This document shows positions 48,591 to 57,565 of a DNA stretch of 64,000 bases, one piece after another; position 1 is the first letter of the stretch, and each line of letters starts with the position of its first letter. This stretch comes from Bacteroidota bacterium (GTDB lineage: Bacteria > Bacteroidota > Bacteroidia > Bacteroidales > FEN-979): positions 1-64,000 of the forward strand of contig JAPLDH010000023.1 in NCBI GenBank assembly GCA_026391355.1, in the 5' to 3' direction. The translations under genes and the position numbers were made by a program. The notes beneath the pieces were generated by a model. That model was given only the letters and a program-made list of their open reading frames with translations. It was not told the origin of the DNA and searched no databases.

Positions 48591-48815
48591 TTATTCAGCA
48601 AGTTTAATATCTCTGACATGATGCTCAAATTCAAGCTCCCATGCTGGGGATGTGATGCAAATCTGTTTTAAGGAACCTTTATAATAGAATCTTGTATTGG
48701 GCGGAACAATTACAACGTCACCAGCACAAACTTCGTGTGGATTATCTTCAATGAACCAAGTCCCATTACCCTCAATGCTTATAATATTGAACATTTTGCA
48801 ATCCATTTCACACAT
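48591..48815 (-). CDS. Small cupin protein, N-terminally truncated
   Basis: 74 residues with MFNIISIEGNGTWFIEDN, AGDVVIVPPNTRFYYKG, a cupin second half. The first metal-binding strand is missing, and codons upstream of the ATG (RFRK) continue the fold until a stop, so the 5' end appears lost. It may be non-functional. Confidence 0.6.
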   Translation of the reverse strand: MCEMDCKMFNIISIEGNGTWFIEDNPHEVCAGDVVIVPPNTRFYYKGSLKQICITSPAWELEFEHHVRDIKLAE

Positions 48816-48892
48816 TTTTCTAAATCTATCTCCTTGATTGTTTCAGGATAGTTTTTGGCATCTCCTTAGGCTTCCGTTTTAAAAGTCCCATA

Positions 48893-49327
48893 TTAAAATA
48901 CCGAATCATTAATGCTGACATTGTAAACATCGGAGGAATTTCGTTTGATCCCGTAAATCTCAAATCCAAATGAGTCAGGAACTTCTTCAATAAAATCAAA
49001 GACCTCACAGGTTTTGGGAAGGGATGAAAAGATAAGGATAAACCTTTTTGTGGTTCCCGCTTTAACAAGTTCCCAGTGAGGGGCATAAGAAATATTAAGA
49101 GCATGCAAGAGTTGGCTTTTACTACCTGAAACCCTGTCAACCAGAAAGGTTGAGTTCCATATGCGTATGCTAATATCAATTGGGGCTGAAAATGAGCAGT
49201 GGACAATGACCGTACCTTGCTCCTCAACCTGATTGAGTAACTCAGCCTTGATCTTTTCATCAAGTTCAATAAATGGTCTTATATCGGGGGTAATGACCTG
49301 TTTCTCTGTTCCTCCTGTATTCTTCAT
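48893..49327 (-). CDS. Protein of unknown function
   Basis: 144 residues, soluble, strand-rich (GTVIVHCSFSAPIDISIRIW, FILIFSSLPKTCEVFDFIEE). A TAAATTTG -7 box lies 20 bp before the ATG on the minus strand. No family is recognised. An overlapping open frame on the same strand is a shadow. Confidence 0.65.
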   Translation of the reverse strand: MKNTGGTEKQVITPDIRPFIELDEKIKAELLNQVEEQGTVIVHCSFSAPIDISIRIWNSTFLVDRVSGSKSQLLHALNISYAPHWELVKAGTTKRFILIFSSLPKTCEVFDFIEEVPDSFGFEIYGIKRNSSDVYNVSINDSVF

Positions 49328-49397
49328 GAAAATTGTGAATATAGGGCAAATTTACAGAAAATGGGTAGCCCTAAAGCGGCTTCAATTAATTTAGGGT

Positions 49398-49405
49398 TAT
49401 ATTTG
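49398..49405 (+). promoter_or_regulatory. -7 box upstream of the lipocalin gene
   Basis: TATATTTG fits TAnnTTTG and lies 51 bp before the ATG; the -33 part is unclear. Confidence 0.4.
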
Positions 49406-49456
49406 TAAAGTTTCCCTTTTTTTAACTTTAGCATCAATCAACAAAACCCCAAGGTT

Positions 49457-49981
49457 ATGACATTTCCGAAAATTATAATCAGTTACCTTTTAACCACCTT
49501 TAACTCATGTTCAACCATTCCTGAAGGAGTGACGGCAGTTAAACCCTTTAATATTTCGAAGTATTTGGGAAAATGGTACGAAATAGCCCGTATGGATTTC
49601 CGATTTGAACGCAACTTGAATAATACCACAGCAAACTATTCAGTCAATAGTGATGGCACCATTAAAGTTGATAATCGGGGTTTTAATTATAAAACAATGA
49701 AATGGAAAGAAGCTATTGGCATTGCGAAATTTGTTGGAAAACCAGATGTAGCAATGCTAAAGGTGTCGTTTTTTAGACCTTTTTATTCTGGTTATAATGT
49801 CATCGCTTTAGACATTGAGTATAAATATGCTCTTGTTGCAGGAAAAAACTTAAGTTATCTATGGATACTATCTCGTGAGACTACAATACCAGAAGATGTT
49901 AAACAGAACTACCTTGCCGTTGCTAAAAAGCTGGGATTTAACACATCAGCTCTGATCTGGGTTGAACATGATAAAAATTAG
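49457..49981 (+). CDS. Bacterial lipocalin (Blc-like), probably lipid-anchored
   Basis: 174 residues. The N-terminus is hydrophobic with a possible lipobox at FNSCS. The lipocalin signature is YLGKWYEIARMDFRFER, with ANYSVNSDGTIKVDNRG, AMLKVSFFRPFYSGYNVIAL and YLWILSRETTIPED. Blc-type lipocalins bind fatty acids or lysophospholipids at the outer membrane under stress. It is a stand-alone gene. Confidence 0.93.
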   Translation: MTFPKIIISYLLTTFNSCSTIPEGVTAVKPFNISKYLGKWYEIARMDFRFERNLNNTTANYSVNSDGTIKVDNRGFNYKTMKWKEAIGIAKFVGKPDVAMLKVSFFRPFYSGYNVIALDIEYKYALVAGKNLSYLWILSRETTIPEDVKQNYLAVAKKLGFNTSALIWVEHDKN

Positions 49982-50375
49982 AATCTGACAGTTATTGGCT
50001 GGGTGCGGTCAATCATTGCATCAGTTATCGGTGCTGAGGATTGCAAGAGGTAAGCCAATTTAATTATAACAAAGCTAAGGCATAACAACATCCACATTTT
50101 CTTTGATCATTTTCAGAGAGGTGGATTCCTGATCTTTGCTGATCGTGAATGGAGTTATTGACAATCAGCAGGCAGTTTGTATGAGAAGAGTGAATCCCAA
50201 ACAGATAACAACAAGGAAAAATGCCACTACCAGAAAAAGAGGAGAAGGGGTGCAGGGGATGAGGTGCATGGTAAATTCCCCGGGGCTTGCCCTGGAATTC
50301 AGGTCTCCCGAGTATTCGGGACCCTGGGGTTCATACCAATTGATTAAGGATCCCGGTAAAGAGATGAATATGTTA
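49982..50375. other. 394-bp stretch without a convincing gene, with one hairpin
   Basis: The only structured part is a hairpin at 50302-50323 (TCCCGA, loop GTAT, TCGGGA, extended by GGT/ACC), in a locally GC-rich patch. An open frame at 50136-50423 is not protein-like. Confidence 0.4.
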
Positions 50376-51251
50376 TCAGGGTTGCCTTTTCATGAAATCA
50401 TTTACAACCTTTCGTATCACTGAGTCACCTGGGGAGGCAACAAGTGCTTTATGGTAGGAGTTATATGCTTCCCCAAACAAATTCTTTTGCTCGTAAAAGC
50501 CCGCAAGTAACAGGGAGTTGATCGCCGGGGTATAATTCAGCAGTTTCCTGAATTTATTCAACTCGGCTGAGTATGATTTTTTCTGCGTATTACCGGCCAG
50601 AGAGAAGGAATATCTTACTGGATCAACAGGGGGATACCGATCGACGGAAACTGACCAATGGTACATCTTTCCACTGACCAGTTTGCCTGTTTCGGGGAAC
50701 CATGTAAAAATTGTATCGGTAACGGTTGAAGCAGTGATAGTTTTCCCTGACGGATCCAGGATGGTAATGTAATATTCTGTAATGCCGGGTCTCCTGTTCC
50801 AGAGAAAAGTCACACTGTCAGCAATTATCAGGGATCCATCGATAGGGAATATCATCAGCAAATTCTCTTCTCGTGTGACTGAAGCATTGGGGGTATTGCG
50901 ATTTTTTTTCTTCTCCTCATACATACAACTCCAGATAAAATGAAAGTATTTAGCGGTGATCGAATTATCTGATTCCGCGCATTTGGTTTGTAACTGCCGG
51001 AAGGAATAATTGCCTTTCTGGTCAAGAACGACCGGTTTACCTGTCGAATCGAACATGATTAACTGTGCACTGGTTTCAAGGGAAACACTTCCGCCTTTAA
51101 TAACCTGGTCGAGTACTACCGGTTGCTTTTTGTTCGTATGGCTTGCATATACTTTCCCGGAGTAATGAAAAACCTTAAAGGAATTGCATTGTGAGAAGGT
51201 AAAGCCACAAAAAAGGAGGATGAAAATACCCGTTAATAAAATCTTTTTCAT
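50376..51251 (-). CDS. Secreted FecR-like protein with TPR-like tail
   Basis: 291 residues with a signal peptide (ending TFSQ). The first half has a FecR-like pattern (FHYSGKVYASHTNKKQPVVL, then KGGSVSLETSAQLIMFDSTG). The middle looks like a fibronectin-type strand domain (SVTFLWNRRPGITEYYITIL). The C-terminal 60 residues look like a TPR pair (LLLAGFYEQKNLFGEAYNSY). It starts 3 bp after the CHASE2 gene, so the two probably act together in the periplasm. Confidence 0.7.
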   Translation of the reverse strand: MKKILLTGIFILLFCGFTFSQCNSFKVFHYSGKVYASHTNKKQPVVLDQVIKGGSVSLETSAQLIMFDSTGKPVVLDQKGNYSFRQLQTKCAESDNSITAKYFHFIWSCMYEEKKKNRNTPNASVTREENLLMIFPIDGSLIIADSVTFLWNRRPGITEYYITILDPSGKTITASTVTDTIFTWFPETGKLVSGKMYHWSVSVDRYPPVDPVRYSFSLAGNTQKKSYSAELNKFRKLLNYTPAINSLLLAGFYEQKNLFGEAYNSYHKALVASPGDSVIRKVVNDFMKRQP

Positions 51252-51254
51252 GGT

Positions 51255-52451
51255 TCAATTATGTTTGGATAAAAGATAACTTTTTATCCCGAACCATTTG
51301 TTCAGGATCTTTATCAGTCCTTCGTAAAAATACAGGAGATCCACCGAGAGGATAAGGATAACAATCAGCAGGGTTGAATCGTACCGGATATTCCAATGTT
51401 CGTAAAGGAGGAAAACAAGATACATGATCAGCACAATGGTAAAAAGCTGTATTGCCTTTACTAACGGCTGGAACCATTTGTGTTTTTCTACATAGAAATA
51501 GAGGAAAAATGCAATATGCAGGTAACAAATCAGGAATGCGATCAGGATCCCAACCCATGCAGGGATGACATATATGAAATTATCCTTAAGGACCATTGAA
51601 ATGATGTTTGCATGGATCACCATACCATGCATATCCGGCCAGGACCGACCGCTGATCTCTTTGTTCAGCGGGGTAAAGAATTTGTCTTCGAGGGACAGGT
51701 TCAGGGAATCAGGATAGAAATTTCCGATCAGGACAATCTTATCCCTTATCCTTGTGAGGTTGGGTCCATTATTTAAAACATCATTTGAGCTAAAGTGAAG
51801 GAAAGAATTGTAATTTCCTATATAGTTAATGATCACCTGTTTATCTTTGTAACTTAGAAGTTTGCTGCTTGCGTAGGGATTGTAAAGCCGGAGGATTTCC
51901 GCGGAAAAAGAAGGAATCTCCTTTCCATTCAGGTACAAAAGTGGTTGAAAAGTCCTGATTGTAGTTGTTTCCGGATCTGCACCCGAGAGGTTGACATGTC
52001 CTGCAGGGTATTCACCGAAATATGGATTGGAAGTTTGTAATTTTTCAATCTCACCTTTTTCATTCTCTTTTGCATAATCAGCCATTACCAGGTGGGGAGT
52101 TTGGGCTAATATAATTTTCAGCAGGGAATCTGAAACCGGATCCTTCAACTGCTCAAAAATAATATCCAGTCCAACTACCTTTGGACTAAATTTATTAATG
52201 TTCTTCAGTTCCTGTGCAATACTCTCACGTTTTAGCGTATCGATGCTTATCAGGACAATATTTGTATCAAGCAGGTTTTGCCTGCTCCGGATCTTTGAAT
52301 AAAGAATATCCGAATACTGAAAATCTTTAAAAGCGCTTTCAAAGGGATCGAGCGGGCTGATATTGATGATGATCAGCCCCAGCAAAGCAGTAGAAATGAA
52401 GATAAACAATGTTGCAAAGAAATTGTCAGGTCTTAACAGAAGTTTTCTCAT
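51255..52451 (-). CDS. CHASE2-domain membrane protein
   Basis: 398 residues. One N-terminal transmembrane helix, a large extracytoplasmic CHASE2 domain (about residues 40-290: DTNIVLISIDTLKRESIAQE, VGLDIIFEQLKD, VINYIGNYNSFLHFSSNDVL, KIVLIGNFYPDSLN), and three C-terminal helices. CHASE2 domains are presumed ligand sensors, normally joined to cyclase, kinase or GGDEF output domains. Here no output domain is present, so signalling would need a partner. It lies directly downstream of the eCIS ATPase on the same strand, after a 138-bp gap. Confidence 0.88.
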   Translation of the reverse strand: MRKLLLRPDNFFATLFIFISTALLGLIIINISPLDPFESAFKDFQYSDILYSKIRSRQNLLDTNIVLISIDTLKRESIAQELKNINKFSPKVVGLDIIFEQLKDPVSDSLLKIILAQTPHLVMADYAKENEKGEIEKLQTSNPYFGEYPAGHVNLSGADPETTTIRTFQPLLYLNGKEIPSFSAEILRLYNPYASSKLLSYKDKQVIINYIGNYNSFLHFSSNDVLNNGPNLTRIRDKIVLIGNFYPDSLNLSLEDKFFTPLNKEISGRSWPDMHGMVIHANIISMVLKDNFIYVIPAWVGILIAFLICYLHIAFFLYFYVEKHKWFQPLVKAIQLFTIVLIMYLVFLLYEHWNIRYDSTLLIVILILSVDLLYFYEGLIKILNKWFGIKSYLLSKHN

Positions 52452-52588
52452 GATTTTTCATTAATTCTCAGATGTATAAAAGTACCAACTATTTAATAAA
52501 CATCTAAAATAGTTTTACACAAACGATTAAAAAAATAAGGCCCATAAAGAGGCATCGTATTTACATTTAATGCCCATCGTGCCATAGA

Positions 52589-53899
52589 TCAAACTGATTT
52601 GTCCTCTTTTTGAAATTCACGTTGTATCCCTTCCACAAGGTCTTTGGCATGAATCAGGTGATCTTTCCGTTTGATTGCCTGAAGGGAGGCAAACTGCATC
52701 ACATTGAGAATGGCTGCACCGGTGACTTGATATTGTCGTGCAATTTCAGTCAGATCAGTTTCGGGGTGTAACGTAAGCGTTGAAGGAATGGCTTTTTGCC
52801 ACAGGATCAACCTCTCTGAGTTATCCGGTGCAGGGAAATAGATGATCTGGTGAAACCGCCTGATGAAGGCCGGGTCAATGTTGGATTTGAAATTTGAAGC
52901 AAGAATGATCAGTCCCGGGAAATCTTCTATTCGTTGCAGGAGATAAGAAATTTCCTGGTTAGCATAGCGGTCGTGCGAATTCTGTATACTGGTTCGCTTT
53001 CCAAAAAGGGCATCAGCTTCATCGAAGAATAATATCCAGTTTTTATTCTCAGCCTTACTAAACACCTTTTCCAGGTTCTTTTCCGTTTCGCCGATGTATT
53101 TTGAAACGACCTGTGACAGGTCAATCCGGTAGACCTCTTTTCGAAACTGCTTGCCAAGCAATGAAGCGGTCAGTGTTTTTCCGGTTCCGGAGGATCCATA
53201 GAAAAGCACACGGTAACCGGGCTTTAGTTTCCTGGATAAATTGTCATCCTTCATCAGTTCTTCATTGTGCTGCAACCATGTAGCGATCACTTCGATCTGT
53301 CGCAATGTTTGCGGGCTCAGCACTGCATCGTCCCAGTTCATCCTGGTTTCGATATTCTTAGCAGGAAAGTCGGCGCCGAATCGTGGTTTTGAGATCCTGC
53401 CATACATCCATTTTTCAATCCATTCTTCCGAAAGAATGAGGCGACCGCTCATCCGGGGTTCTCCTTCCCTGACCTCCTCAAGCCATAAGATCTTCTGCTT
53501 GTTGAAAAAATGCTCTTCGGAAAAGATCTTCTGTACTTCCAACCGGTGTTGAAGGTTATTTCCCGCTAAGAGGAATATCGCAGTCTCTCCGGTCGGCATC
53601 ATCCCCCTGTGATTCCCCGATTTTATTCCGCCAAATTCGGGGAACTCTCCTCCCTGGGGAAGGAACTCCTGGATGATGGAATCAAAGAAATTGGGAAAAA
53701 GGTGAGGGATGAAGGAAAGGAGAATGACAACAAATTCTTTCTGTGTCAGTGAATAGTTCACGAAAATAGCATTTCCAGGATCAATCGTCAGGATCCCTGA
53801 TAAATCCACCTCCTCATCCTTTTTGGAGAAATGGATACTGAGCCTCCGGATGATAAACTCGCGGAAGAAAGGCAGAAACAATTCAATATCTTTGATCAT
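52589..53899 (-). CDS. eCIS-associated AAA+ ATPase
   Basis: About 436 residues from the ATG (MIKDIELFLPFF); a TTG start 9 bp upstream is possible. The N-terminal 200 residues are specific to this family. The AAA+ core has Walker A GSSGTGKT (near 238-245), Walker B ILFFDEADALFG (near 292-303), sensor 1 LIILASNFK and arginine-finger region IDPAFIRRFHQIIYFPAP. It resembles the ATPase of PVC/Afp-type contractile injection systems, thought to help assembly or termination of the particle. It is in line with the genes upstream. Confidence 0.9.
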   Translation of the reverse strand: MIKDIELFLPFFREFIIRRLSIHFSKKDEEVDLSGILTIDPGNAIFVNYSLTQKEFVVILLSFIPHLFPNFFDSIIQEFLPQGGEFPEFGGIKSGNHRGMMPTGETAIFLLAGNNLQHRLEVQKIFSEEHFFNKQKILWLEEVREGEPRMSGRLILSEEWIEKWMYGRISKPRFGADFPAKNIETRMNWDDAVLSPQTLRQIEVIATWLQHNEELMKDDNLSRKLKPGYRVLFYGSSGTGKTLTASLLGKQFRKEVYRIDLSQVVSKYIGETEKNLEKVFSKAENKNWILFFDEADALFGKRTSIQNSHDRYANQEISYLLQRIEDFPGLIILASNFKSNIDPAFIRRFHQIIYFPAPDNSERLILWQKAIPSTLTLHPETDLTEIARQYQVTGAAILNVMQFASLQAIKRKDHLIHAKDLVEGIQREFQKEDKSV

Positions 53900-54003
53900 G
53901 ATACGCAAACTTATATTAACAGGAGTTCGATGTAATAAGTTCTGTTTTTTAAAGAAGTATTCCTGCTTTCATTTCGGGATTAATTATGTTAATGGCCGGG
54001 AAT

Positions 54004-55158
54004 TTAAGATGGGTTTTCACTGAATAAAATGTGAAATATTCCATTTTGTTTTTCAGCAACCTGGTATGAACCAGTATGTTTTTGTAACTTCTTAACTAAC
54101 GAGGCTAATTTTTGTACAATTTTTAAATTTAACCTGATTTTGGTTTTGGAGGAAACAGTATAATGAGTTATCAACGATTCAGTAGTTTCAAATTGTCCTT
54201 TTGAAAAAACCAAACCAAGATTGGTTTGATACGTTTTTATGATATTTTGGGGTACATTTTTGTTTAAATAATCATTCAATAGTATTAATCCGGAAGCAAT
54301 CTGCATTACATGATGCGGGTCAAAAATACTTTTTTTCTCTTTATTTTTGATGATGACAAATAATGAGATTGCAATTAAGCAAATGGTGGTAATTAAATGC
54401 CAGTAATAAAAAGGAATAAAACCCATAAGGCTGAACGCTAAACTGACAGACATCAAGAATATAGTAGTCCATTGAGCCTCTGAAAGGCCCCTATAATAGG
54501 GACGATCTGCATCGCCTCTGAAAAATTCAATGATATAGCGAAATGCGCCATATACAGCAGTGTAAAAAATTAATACAGAACCTGCGGGCAAATGTTGGAA
54601 AAGCATGAGAGAACCTGAAATTATTACCATAAAAACAAAAGCAGACTCAACAAGTTGAATGGGAAAAAGAGGGACATTTTCCAAATAAAAGGGGAATCCG
54701 TCTTCAACATGTGTATGTCCGTATTCCACTCCTTTTCTTGCCGGCTTACCGTAACAGCAACCCACTAAAAAGCATCCTATCCGTCCGAAGGCCAGAAAAG
54801 TAGCGATACCGAGTATGGTAATATCGAGATAATTCAGCACCGGCATATGAAAAAGCGTTAAAACAATTGCGCATATTATCAGTATTGCTATTTCATGATG
54901 ATAGTAAACGATTGTTTCTTTACCTGCAATTATTTTAGCAAGAAAAGCCAATGCAAAAAAAGTTGCTGCACCCATCAGGCTCATTGATAAAATAATATTA
55001 ATTTGAAGTTTTAATAAATAGCATAAATAAATACCAAGCAAAGATCCAAGTATATATCCGAGCACTCCGAAGAAATGAAAAGAATGAATTTTTTTGTTGA
55101 AGAACCGGATCTTTACTTTTGGAGATGGCATTTTGTCAGGTAATAATATCTTAAGCAT
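54004..55158 (-). CDS. Prolipoprotein diacylglyceryl transferase (Lgt) family protein in the eCIS cluster
   Basis: 384 residues. Seven or so membrane helices cover residues 28-270. Lgt-family motifs are FGRIGCFLVGCCYG (124-137) and AFRYIIEFFRGDADRP (205-220). Canonical Lgt has GRIGNFINGELYG; here the motif has cysteines and lacks the typical NFINxE pattern. A soluble tail of about 105 residues (280-384) is not found in housekeeping Lgt. The ATG overlaps the stop of the DUF4157 gene by 1 bp, so it belongs to the eCIS operon. It might lipidate or anchor a system component; that is inference. Confidence 0.85.
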   Translation of the reverse strand: MLKILLPDKMPSPKVKIRFFNKKIHSFHFFGVLGYILGSLLGIYLCYLLKLQINIILSMSLMGAATFFALAFLAKIIAGKETIVYYHHEIAILIICAIVLTLFHMPVLNYLDITILGIATFLAFGRIGCFLVGCCYGKPARKGVEYGHTHVEDGFPFYLENVPLFPIQLVESAFVFMVIISGSLMLFQHLPAGSVLIFYTAVYGAFRYIIEFFRGDADRPYYRGLSEAQWTTIFLMSVSLAFSLMGFIPFYYWHLITTICLIAISLFVIIKNKEKKSIFDPHHVMQIASGLILLNDYLNKNVPQNIIKTYQTNLGLVFSKGQFETTESLITHYTVSSKTKIRLNLKIVQKLASLVKKLQKHTGSYQVAEKQNGIFHILFSENPS

Positions 55159-57464
55159 TACTGTCGTAGTGTTAATTTCTTAGCAATATCAGCCTCTGCA
55201 GGAAGATTCTTTACAAATCTTAAATACATTAAGATGTATTGAGCAGTTGGAAATTCAATCTGAATATCATTAATGCCATCTGGTGGAGAGGAATGGTCCT
55301 TAAAATAAGGATATAACTCCATAAATAACTGCCGAATTGTTGATCTAAGAATTGGAGTCATAACTAAATTAGCCGGTAAGAAATATCTGTCCAGCATTTG
55401 CTCAACTGTTTCGCCATGATTTATTGGAATGATTGTTAAATGAATAGCGCCAAAATGACTTGCTCTTTTAGGTAAGTTTCGCTCCTCCCGAAGCATATTT
55501 TCAGTTACATCGTCACCTGGCAAATTAAAACTCAGTGCCCAATTGGGTTTAATCAATATGCCCTCAGTCGGAGCCTGAAAATTTTTTTGGCCTGTAATGG
55601 TATGAAGTTCTTCCGGGTCGGCTGAGCTGCCGGTTGCCGGATCTTGTACCATAGATTGTGCAGGATTCCCTATAAGAGCATTTATATGACCAAGATCTGG
55701 ATAATGTAACCCCGTGCCCTTTGCAAAGTGCAAAGCGTGAATTAATTCATGCCCAAATGTAACAGTAGGATCTGCCGCAATAATACTCAGATTACCACGA
55801 CTTCCGCTTAATTCGGATTGGTTATAAAGAAGACTTTGATTAATTGAGACAGTAGAACCTGCACCTGCTCCCGGATGCTGTTTATTTAACGGAAGCAATT
55901 TACTATCTGCATCTGTTGTTATTAATCTTCCGGCAAATGGATCACCGGATACATCGGTTAGAATATCTTTGGCAGGATCTTCTTTAATTGTTATTGTCTG
56001 ATTGGTTATTAAAAGTTCAACTGTCAGTCTAAAACCATTTTCATGTTCTAAAAGTTTACTGAACTGTTCGTCAATTAAACTTTCAAACTGTGTGGAACCA
56101 TTTGCTTGTATATGAATGTTGGTGCTTCCGGAAAAAATTAGATTTTGTATTCTGTCAGCGTATCTGTGAAAAACAGACTGATGGTCAGTTTTATGTAAAC
56201 GCAACAAATCTGTCCATGAACGATTTCGAAATGCAATGTCCCAATCAATTGCATTTCCAAGGCGTTCATTCTGTCCAACAATTAGTTTTATGTCTTCTAA
56301 ATCGTCAATAGACATTGATTCTATGGCATCCGTTAATTTTTCGGGATCGTTGGAAACTGATTCCAGGTCGCGCTTTTGTTGTTGTGCAATGTCTTCAATG
56401 TTGCGTCCACTGCATCTGCTGATTTTTAATCCTGTTTTTAACCCCTGGATACCTTTTCTGAATAAATGAATATCTTTTTCAGCAATGGTTTTTGTCATTA
56501 TTCCTATCGCTGTTTGATCAGCATCTTCTTCCAGGGCATTGTCAGAATGAGTATTTGAAATATTCATTCCCTTCTGTTGCATCACATGCGCCAATTCATG
56601 TGCTATCAATGCATCTCCAACCGACGTACCAGGTTGATGTTCACCTTTGGAAAATGCAATATGATTACCGACAGTAAAAGCACGTGCATTCATCTTACCT
56701 GACAAAGCTGAGGCATGGTTGTCAGTATGCACTTCAACATCTGAGAAACTGGTACCGAAAGCACTTTCCATTTTACTACGTGTACCTCCATCAATCGGGC
56801 TTCCTCTACCCAGACTTTTCATAACTGATACCGGAGATTCTGTTGTATGCGCTTCCCCGGTATTTGATTTAAAAAACATTCTTCCTGCAGCCTCATCAGG
56901 CGGGTTTCCAGGAACAAGAGAAGATGCTTCATCAGAAAGTTCAGAAAGATTACCTCCGTTGTTTAACCATCGGGCAGCAGCAACAGCAACACGTACTTTA
57001 ACCAGTTGAATCATTTCATCGATGCTTTGTGCAGAAGCAGTTGCAGGCGTATATCGTTCAATTAATTGCTGCAATTGCATTGGAGCGCTGTTGTAATGCC
57101 TGGCAAAAGCCTCTCGTATGTAAGGACAATTATGTGATGAATAAGGAGTGCCTTGCAGGGTTTCATCCACAGTTGTACAAATTTCAGTATTTAGCCTTTC
57201 GAGAAAGTCTGATTTGCGCATTTGCCCTGCATCAGGCTCAAGGTTGTCTTCAACAATAAATTTAGCCCGATCTTTTCCCGATGATGTTTGATCTGAAGGA
57301 GCAGACCTTTGTATGACCGTCTCAGCCATTGAATGGGCTTCCTGCTTATAAACATCGTCAGGAGTATTGATCGTAACCTTGGGCTGAAAAAAGATACTGG
57401 AATCAGATGACCCTTTACAATGGTCATTATTGGTAGTTTTCTCAGTAAACTTCACTGGTTCCAT
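55158..57464 (-). CDS. DUF4157 protein with C-terminal NleD/M91-like metallopeptidase motif (likely eCIS cargo)
   Basis: About 768 residues from MEPVKFTEK; an upstream ATG (57515) adds 17 residues, but the chosen start matches the sister protein. Numbering below uses the longer frame. An N-terminal motif FFQPKVTINTPDDVYKQEA (43-60) is shared with the next gene. A DUF4157 domain (about 240-315) has IAHELAHVMQQKG (HExxH at 306-310). The C-terminal part has a second zinc motif, FGHELIHALHFAKG (589-593), in a context resembling M91/NleD effectors. The last 150 residues are unassigned. DUF4157 proteins are common eCIS effectors or carriers. Confidence 0.85.
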   Translation of the reverse strand: MEPVKFTEKTTNNDHCKGSSDSSIFFQPKVTINTPDDVYKQEAHSMAETVIQRSAPSDQTSSGKDRAKFIVEDNLEPDAGQMRKSDFLERLNTEICTTVDETLQGTPYSSHNCPYIREAFARHYNSAPMQLQQLIERYTPATASAQSIDEMIQLVKVRVAVAAARWLNNGGNLSELSDEASSLVPGNPPDEAAGRMFFKSNTGEAHTTESPVSVMKSLGRGSPIDGGTRSKMESAFGTSFSDVEVHTDNHASALSGKMNARAFTVGNHIAFSKGEHQPGTSVGDALIAHELAHVMQQKGMNISNTHSDNALEEDADQTAIGIMTKTIAEKDIHLFRKGIQGLKTGLKISRCSGRNIEDIAQQQKRDLESVSNDPEKLTDAIESMSIDDLEDIKLIVGQNERLGNAIDWDIAFRNRSWTDLLRLHKTDHQSVFHRYADRIQNLIFSGSTNIHIQANGSTQFESLIDEQFSKLLEHENGFRLTVELLITNQTITIKEDPAKDILTDVSGDPFAGRLITTDADSKLLPLNKQHPGAGAGSTVSINQSLLYNQSELSGSRGNLSIIAADPTVTFGHELIHALHFAKGTGLHYPDLGHINALIGNPAQSMVQDPATGSSADPEELHTITGQKNFQAPTEGILIKPNWALSFNLPGDDVTENMLREERNLPKRASHFGAIHLTIIPINHGETVEQMLDRYFLPANLVMTPILRSTIRQLFMELYPYFKDHSSPPDGINDIQIEFPTAQYILMYLRFVKNLPAEADIAKKLTLRQ

Positions 57465-57565
57465 TGATCGGGTATTTTTGTTTACCAAGGTCACAGCAAA
57501 ATGCAGGACCGACATTTTGATCCCATTGTCCTTTTAGCCTTATTTCTACAGCTTATCTTTTCAGG

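Noticed and set aside
48826-49269. Open frame of 147 codons on the minus strand
   Set aside because: It overlaps the more protein-like 144-residue gene in another frame, which also has a -7 box in front.
50136-50423. Open frame of 95 codons on the plus strand
   Set aside because: It covers a GC-rich hairpin and runs antisense into the end of the FecR-like gene; the sequence is low in protein character.
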